Positions 34,159 to 43,081 are shown, counted from the first letter of the stretch. The stretch is DNA of 64,000 nucleotides from Neorhizobium huautlense (GCF_002968575.1 NZ_PVBM01000013.1:82932-146931), one strand, 5' to 3'. The notes: generated from the sequence alone by a model not told the origin. Made by a program: numbers and translations.

Positions 34159-35042
34159 CAGTTGATCGCTCCTGGATAGATCCGGGCGGCAAGCGTGCGG
34201 ACTGCTTCGGGCGTGCGTGGTCCGAAGCCCAGGAGAAGAAGGCCGTCCATGGAGATCAGAGCCTTGTTGGCGGCAGCGGGCGTCGTCTGCATGGAGGGAA
34301 TGGCGAAGACCTGTTCCGGCGTCAATTCATGATTGCCGCGCGACATGGAGAGGATGACGTCCGGCTGAGCGCCGATCACAGCCTCGTCGGCGAGCGACTT
34401 GTAGCCGTTAATCGTCGGGGCGGCATTGATACCGCCGGCCATCTCGATGACAGCTCCGGCTTCCGTATCTGCTCCACCGGCCATCACCCGGTTGTTGGAC
34501 AGCGACAACACGAAGAGAACCTTCTTTTTCGGACCGGGGATTTTCGCAACGTCTGCTGCCAGCGCCTTGAGGTCTGCCTCGGTTTTCGCCGCAAGCGTCT
34601 CAGCCTTTTCCGCAAGTCCGACGGCAGCGCCCACATCGCGGATCTTCCGGCCGATCTTGTCGGCCTTGGCCGGCGTCGCAATCACGACCATCGACACCTC
34701 GCTGGCCTTCAGGATTTCCAGAACCGGCGGTGGCCCGGACCCCTCTTCCATCAGGATCAGGTCCGGCTTCTGGCCGAGAATCCCTTCCGCCGAAAGCTGC
34801 CGCATATAGCCGACATCCGGCTTGGCGTTTGCCGCGTCGGGATAGAAACTGGTGGAATCCCGTGCCACGATGCGGTCTTCTGCGCCAAGCGCGTAAAGGA
34901 TTTCCGTGATGGTACCGCCGATCGAAACGATGCGGCTGGCTTCGGGATTGCCCTTGTCAGCTGCCATCGTGGCACCAGCGACGCAAGTCACCGCTAAAAG
35001 AACGGCTGCGAACAGCCTGCCGGAAGTGAAGTAAGACCCCAT
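34158..35042 (-). CDS. hmuT: Haemin ABC transporter periplasmic binding protein
   Basis: 294 residues from the ATG at 35042 (AAAGGGG upstream), with a signal peptide at 1-28 ending T-M-A-A. The mature protein starts with RIVSIGGTITEILYALGAED, the standard opening of the class III binding-protein fold, and contains NAKPDVGYMRQLSAEGILGQKPDLILM. It captures haem in the periplasm for HmuUV. It is divergent from the haem monooxygenase gene, with a candidate operator between them. Confidence 0.93.
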   Translation of the reverse strand: MGSYFTSGRLFAAVLLAVTCVAGATMAADKGNPEASRIVSIGGTITEILYALGAEDRIVARDSTSFYPDAANAKPDVGYMRQLSAEGILGQKPDLILMEEGSGPPPVLEILKASEVSMVVIATPAKADKIGRKIRDVGAAVGLAEKAETLAAKTEADLKALAADVAKIPGPKKKVLFVLSLSNNRVMAGGADTEAGAVIEMAGGINAAPTINGYKSLADEAVIGAQPDVILSMSRGNHELTPEQVFAIPSMQTTPAAANKALISMDGLLLLGFGPRTPEAVRTLAARIYPGAIN

Positions 35043-35108
35043 GATATCCGCCCCTTTCTTGCCCAAACCGAGGCGCAATACGCCTCTGCCCGCATGCCGC
35101 ACGGCAAT

Positions 35109-35131
35109 AACTTGAGTTGACTACGCAAGTT
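35109..35131. promoter_or_regulatory. Candidate iron/haem operator between hmuT and the haem monooxygenase
   Basis: AACTTG (35109-35114) and CAAGTT (35126-35131) form a perfect six-base inverted repeat around 11 bases, in the 161-base gap between two divergent haem-utilisation operons. It has an AT-rich flank. It could bind a regulator such as Irr or RirA, whose known consensus sites it does not clearly match, or overlap a promoter. Confidence 0.4.
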
Positions 35132-35203
35132 TTTTCGGCTTTTCAAGAGCGCCGGCCGCCGATATCTTGAGCCGAAAGTGAAACTTATTGTGAGGGATGA
35201 TCC

Positions 35204-35548
35204 ATGTATATCGCGATGAACCGCTTCCGCGTCGTGCCGGGTTACGAAGAGGCTTTCGAAGCCATTTGGCGGACGCGCCAGGGGCGTCTGGCGGAACTGC
35301 CGGGCTACATCGAATTCCACATGCTGAAAGGGCCAAAGGCCGAGGATCACACCCTCTATGCGTCTCACACCGTCTGGGAGAGCTTCGAGCATTTTCAGGC
35401 CTGGACGAAATCGGAGCAGTTCCGCGCAGCGCACGCCAAGGCCGGTGAGAATCGCGGCAAGGTCGAATATCTCTCCGGACCTCATTTCGAAGGTTTCGAG
35501 GTGATCATTCATGAAGACCGCAACGGCGTTCGCGCCGATGCTGCCTGA
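35204..35548 (+). CDS. IsdG/HmuQ-like haem-degrading monooxygenase
   Basis: 114 residues of the antibiotic-biosynthesis-monooxygenase (dimeric alpha+beta barrel) fold. Residues Asn6, Trp67 and His77 fall at the exact positions of the catalytic triad of IsdG-type haem oxygenases (Asn7/Trp67/His77), and the gene lies between hmuTUV and hutX. It therefore probably opens imported haem to release iron, as HmuQ/HmuD do in Bradyrhizobium. It is followed after nine bases by hutX. The role is inferred from triad and context. Confidence 0.85.
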   Translation: MYIAMNRFRVVPGYEEAFEAIWRTRQGRLAELPGYIEFHMLKGPKAEDHTLYASHTVWESFEHFQAWTKSEQFRAAHAKAGENRGKVEYLSGPHFEGFEVIIHEDRNGVRADAA

Positions 35549-35557
35549 GGTCAGCGC

Positions 35558-36079
35558 ATGAACGCCCTTTCCGATATCAAGCCGGACCGTCGCGAACGAG
35601 CCCTCGCCGCCCTTGCAGAAAAGCCCGATGGCGTCGTCGAGGCGATCGCGGCAAACGCGGAGGTTACCCCGGCCGAAATCCTGGAGATCCTCCCGAAAGG
35701 TGCCGCCGTCATCGCGGCCAAGGAACACTTTCTCGACATCTGGTCCGAAATGACCGGCTGGGGAGAAGTCCTCTTTATCGTCCATACCGACGATATCGTA
35801 TTGGAGGCGGAGGGCAGCCTACCCGTCGGTTCCGAGGGTCATGGCTGGTTCAACATTCACGGCGACAGCCCGATCGGCGGTCATATCAAGAAGGACAATT
35901 GCGCCTCGGTGACCTTCGTCGACCGAGCCTTCCATGGCCGCCGCTCGTGTTCGGTGTGGTTCATGAACCAGGAAGGTTCGGCCATGTTCAAGGTTTTCGT
36001 CCGCCGCGACGAGAACCGCGAACTGATTATCGAGCAGCTTCAGAAGTTCGAGGCGCTGCGCGACCGCTACAACGCCTGA
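35558..36079 (+). CDS. hutX: Intracellular haem utilisation protein HutX
   Basis: 173 residues. The N-terminus is helical (RRERALAALAEKPDGVVEAIA), followed by the HutX/HugX core with KEHFLDIWSEMTGWGEVLFIVHTDDIVLE, FNIHGDSPIGGHIK and CSVWFMNQEGSAMFKVFVRRDE (each quoted in part). HutX proteins bind haem in the cytoplasm and pass it to the degrading enzyme. Position directly after the monooxygenase gene fits that partner role. Confidence 0.9.
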   Translation: MNALSDIKPDRRERALAALAEKPDGVVEAIAANAEVTPAEILEILPKGAAVIAAKEHFLDIWSEMTGWGEVLFIVHTDDIVLEAEGSLPVGSEGHGWFNIHGDSPIGGHIKKDNCASVTFVDRAFHGRRSCSVWFMNQEGSAMFKVFVRRDENRELIIEQLQKFEALRDRYNA

Positions 36080-36156
36080 GATTGAGGCGTGGCCCGTTAT
36101 TTTTGCCCGAGCCGGAAATCTGCGGAACGACTCGTGCGTTCCGCCGTTAGCGGCAT

Positions 36157-36564
36157 ATGGCAACAAAAACCGAATGGACCGGAGGATGCCTCTGCGGAAA
36201 GCGGCGTTACCGCTTTCGAATCCCTCCTTCCTCCGCCGGCTTCTGTCATTGTACCATGTGCCGCCGCGCCACTGGCGGACCCTTCGCCTTCCTCGTGCGT
36301 GTCGAGGAAGGCGATCTTGAATGGCGCGGCGAGCCGCCTTCGGTCTATCGCTCCTCACCGATTGCGCAGCGAGGGTTCTGTCCGGACTGCGGCAGCCCAC
36401 TTTTCCTGAAATATGATGATGATGGCCGCTTTCGGGTGACGGGGGGCACGCTGGATAATCCGGAAACGATCGTTCCCGGTTATCATTACGGCATCGAAAG
36501 CCGCCTGCCCTGGATGGACTGCGGCAAGGGACTTCCGGAAGAAAAGACGAAGGAAAACATTTGA
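36157..36564 (+). CDS. GFA family zinc protein (glutathione-dependent formaldehyde-activating enzyme-like)
   Basis: 135 residues. Cys residues follow the GFA pattern: Cys11/Cys13 (GGCLCG), Cys30/Cys32/Cys35 (FCHCTMC) and Cys75/Cys78 (FCPDCG), forming two zinc sites, with the C-terminal GYHYGIESRLPWM typical of the family. The founding member speeds formation of S-hydroxymethylglutathione. Most homologues, probably including this one, act on unknown adducts. It is close to, but not clearly part of, the haem operon. Confidence 0.88.
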   Translation: MATKTEWTGGCLCGKRRYRFRIPPSSAGFCHCTMCRRATGGPFAFLVRVEEGDLEWRGEPPSVYRSSPIAQRGFCPDCGSPLFLKYDDDGRFRVTGGTLDNPETIVPGYHYGIESRLPWMDCGKGLPEEKTKENI

Positions 36565-36570
36565 GGCGCC

Positions 36571-36801
36571 TCAAAGCGCCGGTACCCATTTCCAGAAGAC
36601 GCCTTCCATCCTCTCGGGATAATATTTGAACTCGCACTCGAACCGCCTGCCATACGCTTCGGCAGCCTTCAACGCCTGCTCGCTTACCGGTTTCATGCCG
36701 GTGCCCGGCGCGAACCAGTCCTCCATGAGGTCGTCGGGGACGTAGACTCCGATCCGAAGCGGCAAAGCCGTCAATGTTGCATCCAGTTCTTCAGGCGGCA
36801 T
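36571..36801 (-). CDS. Small conserved-looking protein, unknown function (76 aa)
   Basis: 76 residues from the ATG at 36801, preceded by a strong GAGAGGAGGAAG ribosome site. The sequence is balanced in composition, with no Cys pair, signal or membrane segment. Trp-rich elements (MEDWF and FWKWVPAL) frame it. It follows the flavodoxin-domain gene by 18 bases on the same strand and converges on the GFA gene. Likely co-expressed with the flavoprotein. No family recognised. Confidence 0.7.
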   Translation of the reverse strand: MPPEELDATLTALPLRIGVYVPDDLMEDWFAPGTGMKPVSEQALKAAEAYGRRFECEFKYYPERMEGVFWKWVPAL

Positions 36802-36819
36802 GATCTTCCTCCTCTCAAG

Positions 36820-37929
36820 CTATTTTGAGCGTGGTTCCTGCAAACGGTCGCCGGCGCCGATTTTGTGCCCGGCGTGCTTGGCGAGCACAGCCTCCAGCAG
36901 CGTTCGGGCCGCGTTGCGGACTTCCTCCTGGACGGCCTTGTCCCTGTCGAGCGCCTCGTGGCTTGTGGCGTAAGGCTCGAAGTAGCCGATATAGCGGTCA
37001 AATTCCGCCAAAGGGCCGGCGGGCACAAGGTGCATGAAGCGCAACCAGTCGGAAAGGCTGCGGCGTGTATTTTCTGCACCCTCCACATCTCCGTGACTGA
37101 TGACGGAATAGAGCCGTCCCTCCAGATGCCGCGGATAATGCCAGCCGCGCATCTCGATCTCCTTGGCTTCCTTGGCGTGTTTGCCGTGGGTGGTGGTGGG
37201 ATCGGGATTTCCTCCGTCGGCACAGACCAGCCGGTCCATCATCAGCTTCACGGGCGACGAGACCTGATACCAGTTGACCGGCGTGATGATCATTATGCCG
37301 TGCGCCTCAACCCATAGGGGATAGATTTCATTCATCCAGTCATGGACCTGCCCTAGCGAATAGTTCGGGTAACATGAACACGGCCAATGACAGAGCGCGG
37401 CCGCGGTCGAAAAGCACGCCTTGCAAGGATGAATGTGTCGGCCGTATTCCGACGTCAGACGGCTGAGATCCAGGACTTCGACCGATACATGAGACGCCTG
37501 CCGCAGCACGTCTTCGGCAATCTTGATCAGCCGATAGGTTTTCGAGATCTCTCCCGGGCAGGTGTGTTCGGTTCGCGACGATCCGCTGATCAGGAGAAAA
37601 CGCCTGGGACCGGCCGCCTCGTCATGCCGGGCCTGCGCCGCCTGGATTTCTTCCCGTGCCGCCAGCCAGTCGGTGGCAAGGTCATAGTCCGGATCTGCGA
37701 AATCCGGCCCGGCTTTACGTGTCTTCGGGCTCTTTCGGGAGTGGAGATAGGCGTCCCAGGCAGCCTCCGCGATACGGCCCAACTCCACCGACAGCGGAAC
37801 ATAGGCTCTGTCCTGGAACTGGTCCAGAAAGCGCCGCTTGAACTCGGCTTCGTCGAGGCGAGGACTCGGGCTGCCCTTGCGCGGTTCGAGATCATGCTCT
37901 GGAGTCAGGCTGGTCGGATTGGAAACCAT
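36820..37929 (-). CDS. Flavodoxin-fold NAD(P)H reductase with long N-terminal extension
   Basis: 369 residues. The flavodoxin-like domain begins only at about residue 107 (RRFLLISGSSRTEHTCPGE), with the FMN phosphate loop GSSRTE and IMIITPVNWYQVSSPVKLMMDR as the second FMN site. Before it are ~105 charged residues not usual for NADPH-dependent FMN reductases. A Cys-rich insert (CKACFSTAAALCHWPCSC) in the domain may bind metal or form disulphides. Downstream is the 76-residue gene. Substrate unknown. Confidence 0.8.
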   Translation of the reverse strand: MVSNPTSLTPEHDLEPRKGSPSPRLDEAEFKRRFLDQFQDRAYVPLSVELGRIAEAAWDAYLHSRKSPKTRKAGPDFADPDYDLATDWLAAREEIQAAQARHDEAAGPRRFLLISGSSRTEHTCPGEISKTYRLIKIAEDVLRQASHVSVEVLDLSRLTSEYGRHIHPCKACFSTAAALCHWPCSCYPNYSLGQVHDWMNEIYPLWVEAHGIMIITPVNWYQVSSPVKLMMDRLVCADGGNPDPTTTHGKHAKEAKEIEMRGWHYPRHLEGRLYSVISHGDVEGAENTRRSLSDWLRFMHLVPAGPLAEFDRYIGYFEPYATSHEALDRDKAVQEEVRNAARTLLEAVLAKHAGHKIGAGDRLQEPRSK

Positions 37930-37942
37930 AAAATCATCCCGG

Positions 37943-37975
37943 AAAACAAAAGGCGAGCGTCCCGTAACGCTCGCC
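37943..37975 (-). terminator. Intrinsic terminator of the DUF3008 gene
   Basis: On the minus strand GGCGAGCGT, a six-base loop and ACGCTCGCC form a perfect nine-base stem followed by TTTTGTTTT. It lies 24 bases after the DUF3008 stop and insulates it from the flavodoxin-domain gene, whose start is 14 bases further on. Confidence 0.9.
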
Positions 37976-37998
37976 CGATCTCCAAAGTTCCGGAACGA

Positions 37999-38187
37999 TC
38001 AATGCTGTGCGGCGTGCTCCGGCTTTCCCTTCCGCTTCGTAGAAGCCATCTTGTCGAGTTCCTTTTCTGTCATGGATTTCTCCATGCTTTTCGAGGCTCC
38101 CTTGAGCTCGCTCTTCTTGATGTCGCCACGCTTGGCAGCCAGGGCGGCACCGGCTGCTTTCTGTTGTGCTTTGGATTTTGCAGGCAT
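37999..38187 (-). CDS. DUF3008 family small basic protein
   Basis: 62 residues, strongly basic: MPAKSKAQQKAAGAALAAKR at the N-terminus, then GDIKKSELKGASKSM and KELDKMASTKRKGKP. This is the standard pattern of DUF3008 proteins, common in rhizobia and probably nucleic-acid associated or stress-related (inference). GAGGAG-type ribosome site (AGGAGGCC) lies before the ATG at 38187. It carries its own terminator, so it is probably a well-expressed monocistronic gene. Confidence 0.85.
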   Translation of the reverse strand: MPAKSKAQQKAAGAALAAKRGDIKKSELKGASKSMEKSMTEKELDKMASTKRKGKPEHAAQH

Positions 38188-38336
38188 ATCGGCCTCCTCG
38201 TATTTTCACTCTGGAAAACAACATGGCGCCGCCGCTTTGGTTCCAGATTTTGAGACGGAACATGTGGTCCATTGACGGGTTGTTCTGCTGAGCTGCCGCG
38301 CGTGTCAGCGGCTTCAGAACGCAGAAAGGGCCAACA

Positions 38337-38594
38337 ATGAGCGAGAAACGCAACACCGCAGCCGGCGGCGACTCCTCCCGTTTCGAACAGGAGGGACGGG
38401 AAAGAGTGGAGGATGCCCTTCACGCGCAGATGGACATGACCAACCAGGAGGCACTCAAGGAAGCCGCAAGGATGGGGGGCGGCGATACGTATCTCGTCCA
38501 AACCGATCTCGAAGACCGAGACCAGCGCGAGGACACCGACCAGCCGGATGGCCGCGCCAGCCCGATGGCGAACGCCGATAATCCCGAACGCTGA
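38337..38594 (+). CDS. Small acidic hydrophilic protein, unknown function
   Basis: 85 residues from the ATG at 38337 with AAGGG seven bases upstream. It is highly hydrophilic and acidic, with no Cys, and lacks membrane segments. The C-terminal half (TDLEDRDQREDTDQPDG) looks disordered. The gene is divergent from DUF3008 with 149 bases between. Stress-type hydrophilin behaviour is possible, but no family is recognised. Confidence 0.6.
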   Translation: MSEKRNTAAGGDSSRFEQEGRERVEDALHAQMDMTNQEALKEAARMGGGDTYLVQTDLEDRDQREDTDQPDGRASPMANADNPER

Positions 38595-38683
38595 CCTGAT
38601 CTCCTGATCCGGAAAGGGGTCGAAGCGGAACCTACAGGCGCACCTGAGTGTTCCCCTGCGCGAGCCGAGATTGGGAGAGCTTG

Positions 38684-39553
38684 ATGAACGCCGAAGCCAA
38701 TGCAGCGCTGACCCTCACTCCGAGATCGGAGAAGGACGCGTTGAAGAACGAGCCAGACATGGAGGTGAAGGCTTCGCCGACGCTGGCGGATGCCGATTCG
38801 GAATCCTTCGTTGCCGGGGCTCTGGAGGATCTGGTCAACTGCCACATCCCGTTCCTTTTGGCCGGGACTTTTGCGGTCAGCGCCTATACCGGCATTTCCC
38901 GCCCGACCAAGGATCTGGATATCTTCTGCCGGGCGGGCGACTACGCCCGCATCCTCGCCCATTTCAAGGAGAAGGGCTACGAGATCGAGGTGGAAGACGA
39001 CCGTTGGCTCGGCAAGGTGAAGAAGGGCCGGCACTTTTTCGACGTGATTTTCGCCGGTTCGAACGGCACCATGCCGATCGGCGATACCTGGTTCGAGAAC
39101 GCTCGCCAGATCGAGATGAACGGCCACAAGGTGCGTATCATCGCGCCGACGGAGCTCGTCTGGTCGAAATGCTTCGTGCAGCTTCGCCACAGATATGATG
39201 GCGGCGACATCGTCCACGTCATCTTGCGGGCGCATGACCAGATCGACTGGCAGCGGCTTCTCAATCACATGGAAGTGCATTGGGAGGTGTTGCTGATCCA
39301 CCTCCTGAACTTCCGCTGGATCTATCCGACCGAGCGGGACAAGGTGCCCGACTGGCTGCTGGACGAACTGCTTGACCGGCTGAAGGCGCAGCGCGAACTG
39401 CCGCTGCCGCAGATGAAGATCTGCCGCGGCCGCATGTTCAGCCGGGTGGATTTCGAAATCGACGTGAAGGAATGGGGTTTCGCGGACGTAGGCGGAGAAG
39501 GTGAACTGCGCGAAGGCGTACAGCAGGAAACGGCACAAGGAGGAACGGTGTGA
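38684..39553 (+). CDS. Nucleotidyltransferase-fold protein (Pol beta superfamily, AbiEii-like)
   Basis: 289 residues from the ATG at 38684 (GGGAG upstream). The fold signature is FLLAGTFAVSAYTG followed by RPTKDLDIF, with Asp77 and Asp79 as the metal-binding pair and Asp120 (HFFDVIF) as the third carboxylate. The usual G-S motif is replaced by A-G-T. A ~45-residue N-terminal extension is acidic. The stop overlaps the GTG of the phosphoesterase gene (GTGA), so the two are coupled. Target (nucleotide, RNA end or small molecule) unknown. Confidence 0.82.
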   Translation: MNAEANAALTLTPRSEKDALKNEPDMEVKASPTLADADSESFVAGALEDLVNCHIPFLLAGTFAVSAYTGISRPTKDLDIFCRAGDYARILAHFKEKGYEIEVEDDRWLGKVKKGRHFFDVIFAGSNGTMPIGDTWFENARQIEMNGHKVRIIAPTELVWSKCFVQLRHRYDGGDIVHVILRAHDQIDWQRLLNHMEVHWEVLLIHLLNFRWIYPTERDKVPDWLLDELLDRLKAQRELPLPQMKICRGRMFSRVDFEIDVKEWGFADVGGEGELREGVQQETAQGGTV

Positions 39554-40317
39554 CCAAGGAGACGGATGTAAACAACGACGCCGCCAAGGCCGGAGCAAAG
39601 AAGGCGAATGGCAAGGCCAAGATCGCCGCCATGGGCGACCTGCATGTCAAGGAGCACGGCACGACATCCTACAAGGAATTGTTCACCGAGATTTCCCAGA
39701 ACGCGGACATATTGGTGCTGACCGGCGACCTCACCGACCTTGGGAAGGTGAAGGAGGCCGAGATCCTTGCTGCCGACCTGCGCTCCTGCTCGATTCCCAT
39801 CGTCGGCGTCCTCGGCAATCATGACTACGAATGCGGCTGCGTGGAGGAAGTGACGCATATCCTGAAGGATGCCGGCGTCCACCTCCTGGAAGGACAGGCC
39901 GTCGAGATCAACGGTGTCGGTTTCGCAGGCGTGAAAGGCTTTGCCGGCGGATTTGGCCGGCATATGCTCGGCTCCTTCGGGGAGCCGGCGATCAAGGCGA
40001 TGGTCACCGAAAGCGTCGAAGAGACGATGCGGCTCGAAAACGCCCTCCGCCAGGTGCGCTCCGAGCGCGCCATGGTCATCCTCCATTATGCCCCCATCCG
40101 CGAGACGGTGGCCGGCGAACCGGAGGAAATCTATCCTTTTCTCGGCTCATCACGTCTCGCAGAGACCATCGATCGCTTCCCGGTTAAAGCCGTCGTCCAC
40201 GGCCACGCGCACCGAGGCACCTACCAGGGCAAGACGCCCGGCGGCGCCCCGGTCTATAACGTCGCATCACATATCGAGAAGCCGACCGGCAAGCCCTATG
40301 CGTTGTTGGAGCTTTAG
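39550..40317 (+). CDS. Calcineurin-like metallophosphoesterase
   Basis: 255 residues with a GTG start that overlaps the preceding stop. After a ~24-residue Ala/Lys-rich leader the five family motifs appear: DLH (Asp30, His32), GDLTD (Asp60), GNHD (Asn90, His91), ILHYAP and HGHAH. These bind two metals and hydrolyse phosphomonoesters or diesters. Coupling to a nucleotidyltransferase suggests opposing or sequential chemistry on the same substrate (inference). Confidence 0.9.
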   Translation: MTKETDVNNDAAKAGAKKANGKAKIAAMGDLHVKEHGTTSYKELFTEISQNADILVLTGDLTDLGKVKEAEILAADLRSCSIPIVGVLGNHDYECGCVEEVTHILKDAGVHLLEGQAVEINGVGFAGVKGFAGGFGRHMLGSFGEPAIKAMVTESVEETMRLENALRQVRSERAMVILHYAPIRETVAGEPEEIYPFLGSSRLAETIDRFPVKAVVHGHAHRGTYQGKTPGGAPVYNVASHIEKPTGKPYALLEL

Positions 40318-40372
40318 AAGGCGTCGCCGTCTCTTTGCGATTGCGACGTCTCGATCACAGCCTCAATCACGG

Positions 40373-41770
40373 TTACACATGCAGCGCATGCCCGAGCGCC
40401 TTCAGCGCCGCCTCCGCGAAAGCTTCTGACTGGGTCGGATGCGCATGGATCGTGCCGGCGATATCCTCCAGCCTCGCTCCCATCTCGATCGCGAGCGAAA
40501 AGGCGGCGGAGAGCTCTGAAATTCCCACTCCTACGCCCTGAATGCCGAGCACCAGGTGATTGTCGGCGCGTGCCACCACGCGCACAAAACCTTCTTCGGA
40601 CGACAGCGTCATCGCGCGACCGTTGGCCGTGAAGGGGAACTGGCCGATCTTGACCTCGCGGCCCGCTGCCCTCGCCTCATCCGGCGACAGCCCCACCGAC
40701 ACGATTTCCGGATCGGTGAAGCAGACGGCGGGAATGGCGCGCTTGTCCCAGTTTCGGCGTTTGCCCGAAACGATTTCCGCCACCATTTCGCCCTGCGCCA
40801 TCGCCCGGTGCGCTAGCATGGGTTCGCCGGTCACGTCGCCGACCGCATAGATGCCGCGCATCGAGGTGCGGCACTGGTCGTCTATCCGGAGATACCTTCC
40901 GTCCATATCGAGTTCCAGTTCCTCGCGGCCCCAGCCGTCGGTCACCGGCTTGCGGCCCACCGTCACCAGCACCTTGTCGGCGGCGATCCGTCTTTCCTCG
41001 CCGTCGGCCGTTTCGGCGAGCAAGGCTTCGCCGTTCGCAGACATGCCCTTCACCTTGGTGCCCAGCAATATCTCAACACCCAGCGCCGAGAGCCGCTTCG
41101 CGACTGGCTGGGTGATCTGGCTGTCGTAGAGCGGCAGGATGCGATCGAGCGCTTCGACGACCGTCACCTTTGAGCCGAGCTTGGCGAAGGCGATGCCGAG
41201 TTCGAGGCCGATATAACCGGCGCCGACCACGGCTAGCCTTTCCGGCACCTGGGTCAGGGACAAGGCGCCGGTGGAGGAAAGCACCTTGCCCCCGAAAGGC
41301 AGCATCGGCAGTGCGACCGGCGCCGATCCGGTCGCAATCACGATGTTTTCGGCGCGGATGACCTGCTGGCCGGTCTCGGTCTCCACCTCCACCGTCTTGC
41401 CGTCTCGAAATTTCGCACGCCCGACGACGATTTTCACGCCTGCCTTCTTGAGCAAACCCGAGACGCCCATGGTCAGCCGGCCGGTGATGCCGTCCTTCCA
41501 GGCCATGGTCTTTGCCAGCTCGATGGCCGGGCTTTCGGCCCTGATGCCCATGGCATTGCGGCCGGCGGCCATGGCGACCGCCTTATGAAAATCGTCGGCC
41601 GTGTGGATCAGTGCCTTGGAGGGAATGCAGCCGATATTGAGGCAGGTGCCGCCCGGCTTCGCCATTTCGACGATGACCGTATCGACGCCGAGTTGACCGG
41701 CCCGGATGGCGGACACATAGCCACCCGGGCCGGCACCGATGACGAGGAGCTTGCAGGTGATTTCTTTCAT
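40373..41770 (-). CDS. lpd: Dihydrolipoyl dehydrogenase (E3) of the branched-chain 2-oxoacid dehydrogenase complex
   Basis: 465 residues. The FAD motif GAGPGG is at 12-17. The redox disulphide is Cys43/Cys48 in [21 protein letters not shown] forms the NAD site and HAHPTQSEA the C-terminal His-Glu dyad at the dimer interface. It reoxidises the lipoyl arm of E2 and reduces NAD+. As the last gene of the bkd operon, 15 bases after E2, it is a dedicated E3 (as LpdV in Pseudomonas). Confidence 0.95.
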   Translation of the reverse strand: MKEITCKLLVIGAGPGGYVSAIRAGQLGVDTVIVEMAKPGGTCLNIGCIPSKALIHTADDFHKAVAMAAGRNAMGIRAESPAIELAKTMAWKDGITGRLTMGVSGLLKKAGVKIVVGRAKFRDGKTVEVETETGQQVIRAENIVIATGSAPVALPMLPFGGKVLSSTGALSLTQVPERLAVVGAGYIGLELGIAFAKLGSKVTVVEALDRILPLYDSQITQPVAKRLSALGVEILLGTKVKGMSANGEALLAETADGEERRIAADKVLVTVGRKPVTDGWGREELELDMDGRYLRIDDQCRTSMRGIYAVGDVTGEPMLAHRAMAQGEMVAEIVSGKRRNWDKRAIPAVCFTDPEIVSVGLSPDEARAAGREVKIGQFPFTANGRAMTLSSEEGFVRVVARADNHLVLGIQGVGVGISELSAAFSLAIEMGARLEDIAGTIHAHPTQSEAFAEAALKALGHALHV

Positions 41771-41785
41771 TGTTCTTTCCCCACC

Positions 41786-43081
41786 TCACTCGTCGACGAA
41801 TATCAGCGCTGGCGTTTCCAGAAGCGCTTTCAGCCGCTGCACGAAGGTTGCCGCATCCCAGCCGTCGACCACGCGATGATCGAAACTGGAAGACAGGTTC
41901 ATCATCTTGCGCGGCACGAATTGCGTGCCATCCCAATGCGGTCGTATCGCCAGCTTGTTGACGCCGACGATCGCCACTTCCGGATGGTTGATGACCGGCG
42001 TTGAGACGATGCCGCCCATGGCGCCGAGCGAACTGATCGTGATCGTCGAGCCGGTCAGTTCCTCCCGCTGCGCCGTGCCATTCTTCGCCGCATCGCTCAA
42101 CCGCGCCATCTCGCGGGCACAGTCGAAGATATCCCGCGCCTCGGCATGCTTGACGACCGGCACGACAAGCCCGGCCGGAGTTTGCGCCGCAATGCCGATA
42201 TGCACGCCGCCGAACTGGCGGATGACGCCCGCCTCGTCGTCGAAATGTGCATTGATCCCCGGTTGCTCGGCGACTGCCTTCACCATGACCCGCATCAGGA
42301 ACGGCAGAATGGTGAGCTTCGGCTTGCCGGGTTTCAGGCTGGCGTTCATGCGGGCGCGCAGCTCTTCGAGCGCGGTCATGTCCACCTCCTCCACATAGGT
42401 GATGTGGGGAATGCGGGATTTGGCGAGTGCCATCTTCTCCGCGATGCGGCGGCGCATGCCGACGACCTTGATCTCCTCGATGTTCTTGTTTGGCTGCAGT
42501 CTCGCCGCCATGCCCGGACCGTTCTCGCGGCCGAGATATGCGTCCAGATCCTCGTGGGTGATGCGACCGGCCGGGCCCGTCCCCGAGACCTGACGCAGAT
42601 CGATACCCGCTTCCTTCGCCCGCAGCCGGACAGCGGGAGAACCAAGCGGTTTCTCGCCTTCAGCGCGCGGAGCCCCGTGAGGAACGCCGGCTGTTTTCGG
42701 TGCCGCGGCGACCCGCAGCGGTGCAATGTCGGGAGCCAGCTTGGGCTTTTCCGCTGCTGGCTCCTGTTTCGGCTCCATCGAAAGCGACACCGGTTGGGAC
42801 GCGGGGATTTCCGCCTCCGGTTCTTCTTCGTCCTCGGCACCTGCGGTCTTGATCTTCAGGATAACCGTGCCGGTGGGGATAACGTCTCCCACTTCCCCGT
42901 GCCGCCAGGTCACTTCGCCTTCCACCGGAGAGGGGATCTCGACGGTCGCCTTGCCGGTCATCACGGCGGCGAGCACCATGTCCTCGCGCACAAGGTCGCC
43001 GACACTGACATGCCATTCGACGAGCTCGGCTTCCGCGACCCCTTCGCCGACATCCGGCAGCTTGATAATTCTCTCAGCCAT
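41786..43081 (-). CDS. bkdB: Lipoamide acyltransferase (E2) of branched-chain 2-oxoacid dehydrogenase
   Basis: 431 residues. One N-terminal lipoyl domain (1-80) carries Lys44 in VMTGKATVEI, where most relatives have D-K-A instead of G-K-A. A Pro/Glu linker, then the peripheral subunit-binding domain (about 150-188, VRLRAKEAGIDL and ITHEDLDAYL), then the catalytic acyltransferase domain ending FDHRVVDGWDAA. It transfers branched acyl groups to CoA. It starts three bases after the E1 beta stop. Confidence 0.94.
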   Translation of the reverse strand: MAERIIKLPDVGEGVAEAELVEWHVSVGDLVREDMVLAAVMTGKATVEIPSPVEGEVTWRHGEVGDVIPTGTVILKIKTAGAEDEEEPEAEIPASQPVSLSMEPKQEPAAEKPKLAPDIAPLRVAAAPKTAGVPHGAPRAEGEKPLGSPAVRLRAKEAGIDLRQVSGTGPAGRITHEDLDAYLGRENGPGMAARLQPNKNIEEIKVVGMRRRIAEKMALAKSRIPHITYVEEVDMTALEELRARMNASLKPGKPKLTILPFLMRVMVKAVAEQPGINAHFDDEAGVIRQFGGVHIGIAAQTPAGLVVPVVKHAEARDIFDCAREMARLSDAAKNGTAQREELTGSTITISSLGAMGGIVSTPVINHPEVAIVGVNKLAIRPHWDGTQFVPRKMMNLSSSFDHRVVDGWDAATFVQRLKALLETPALIFVDE

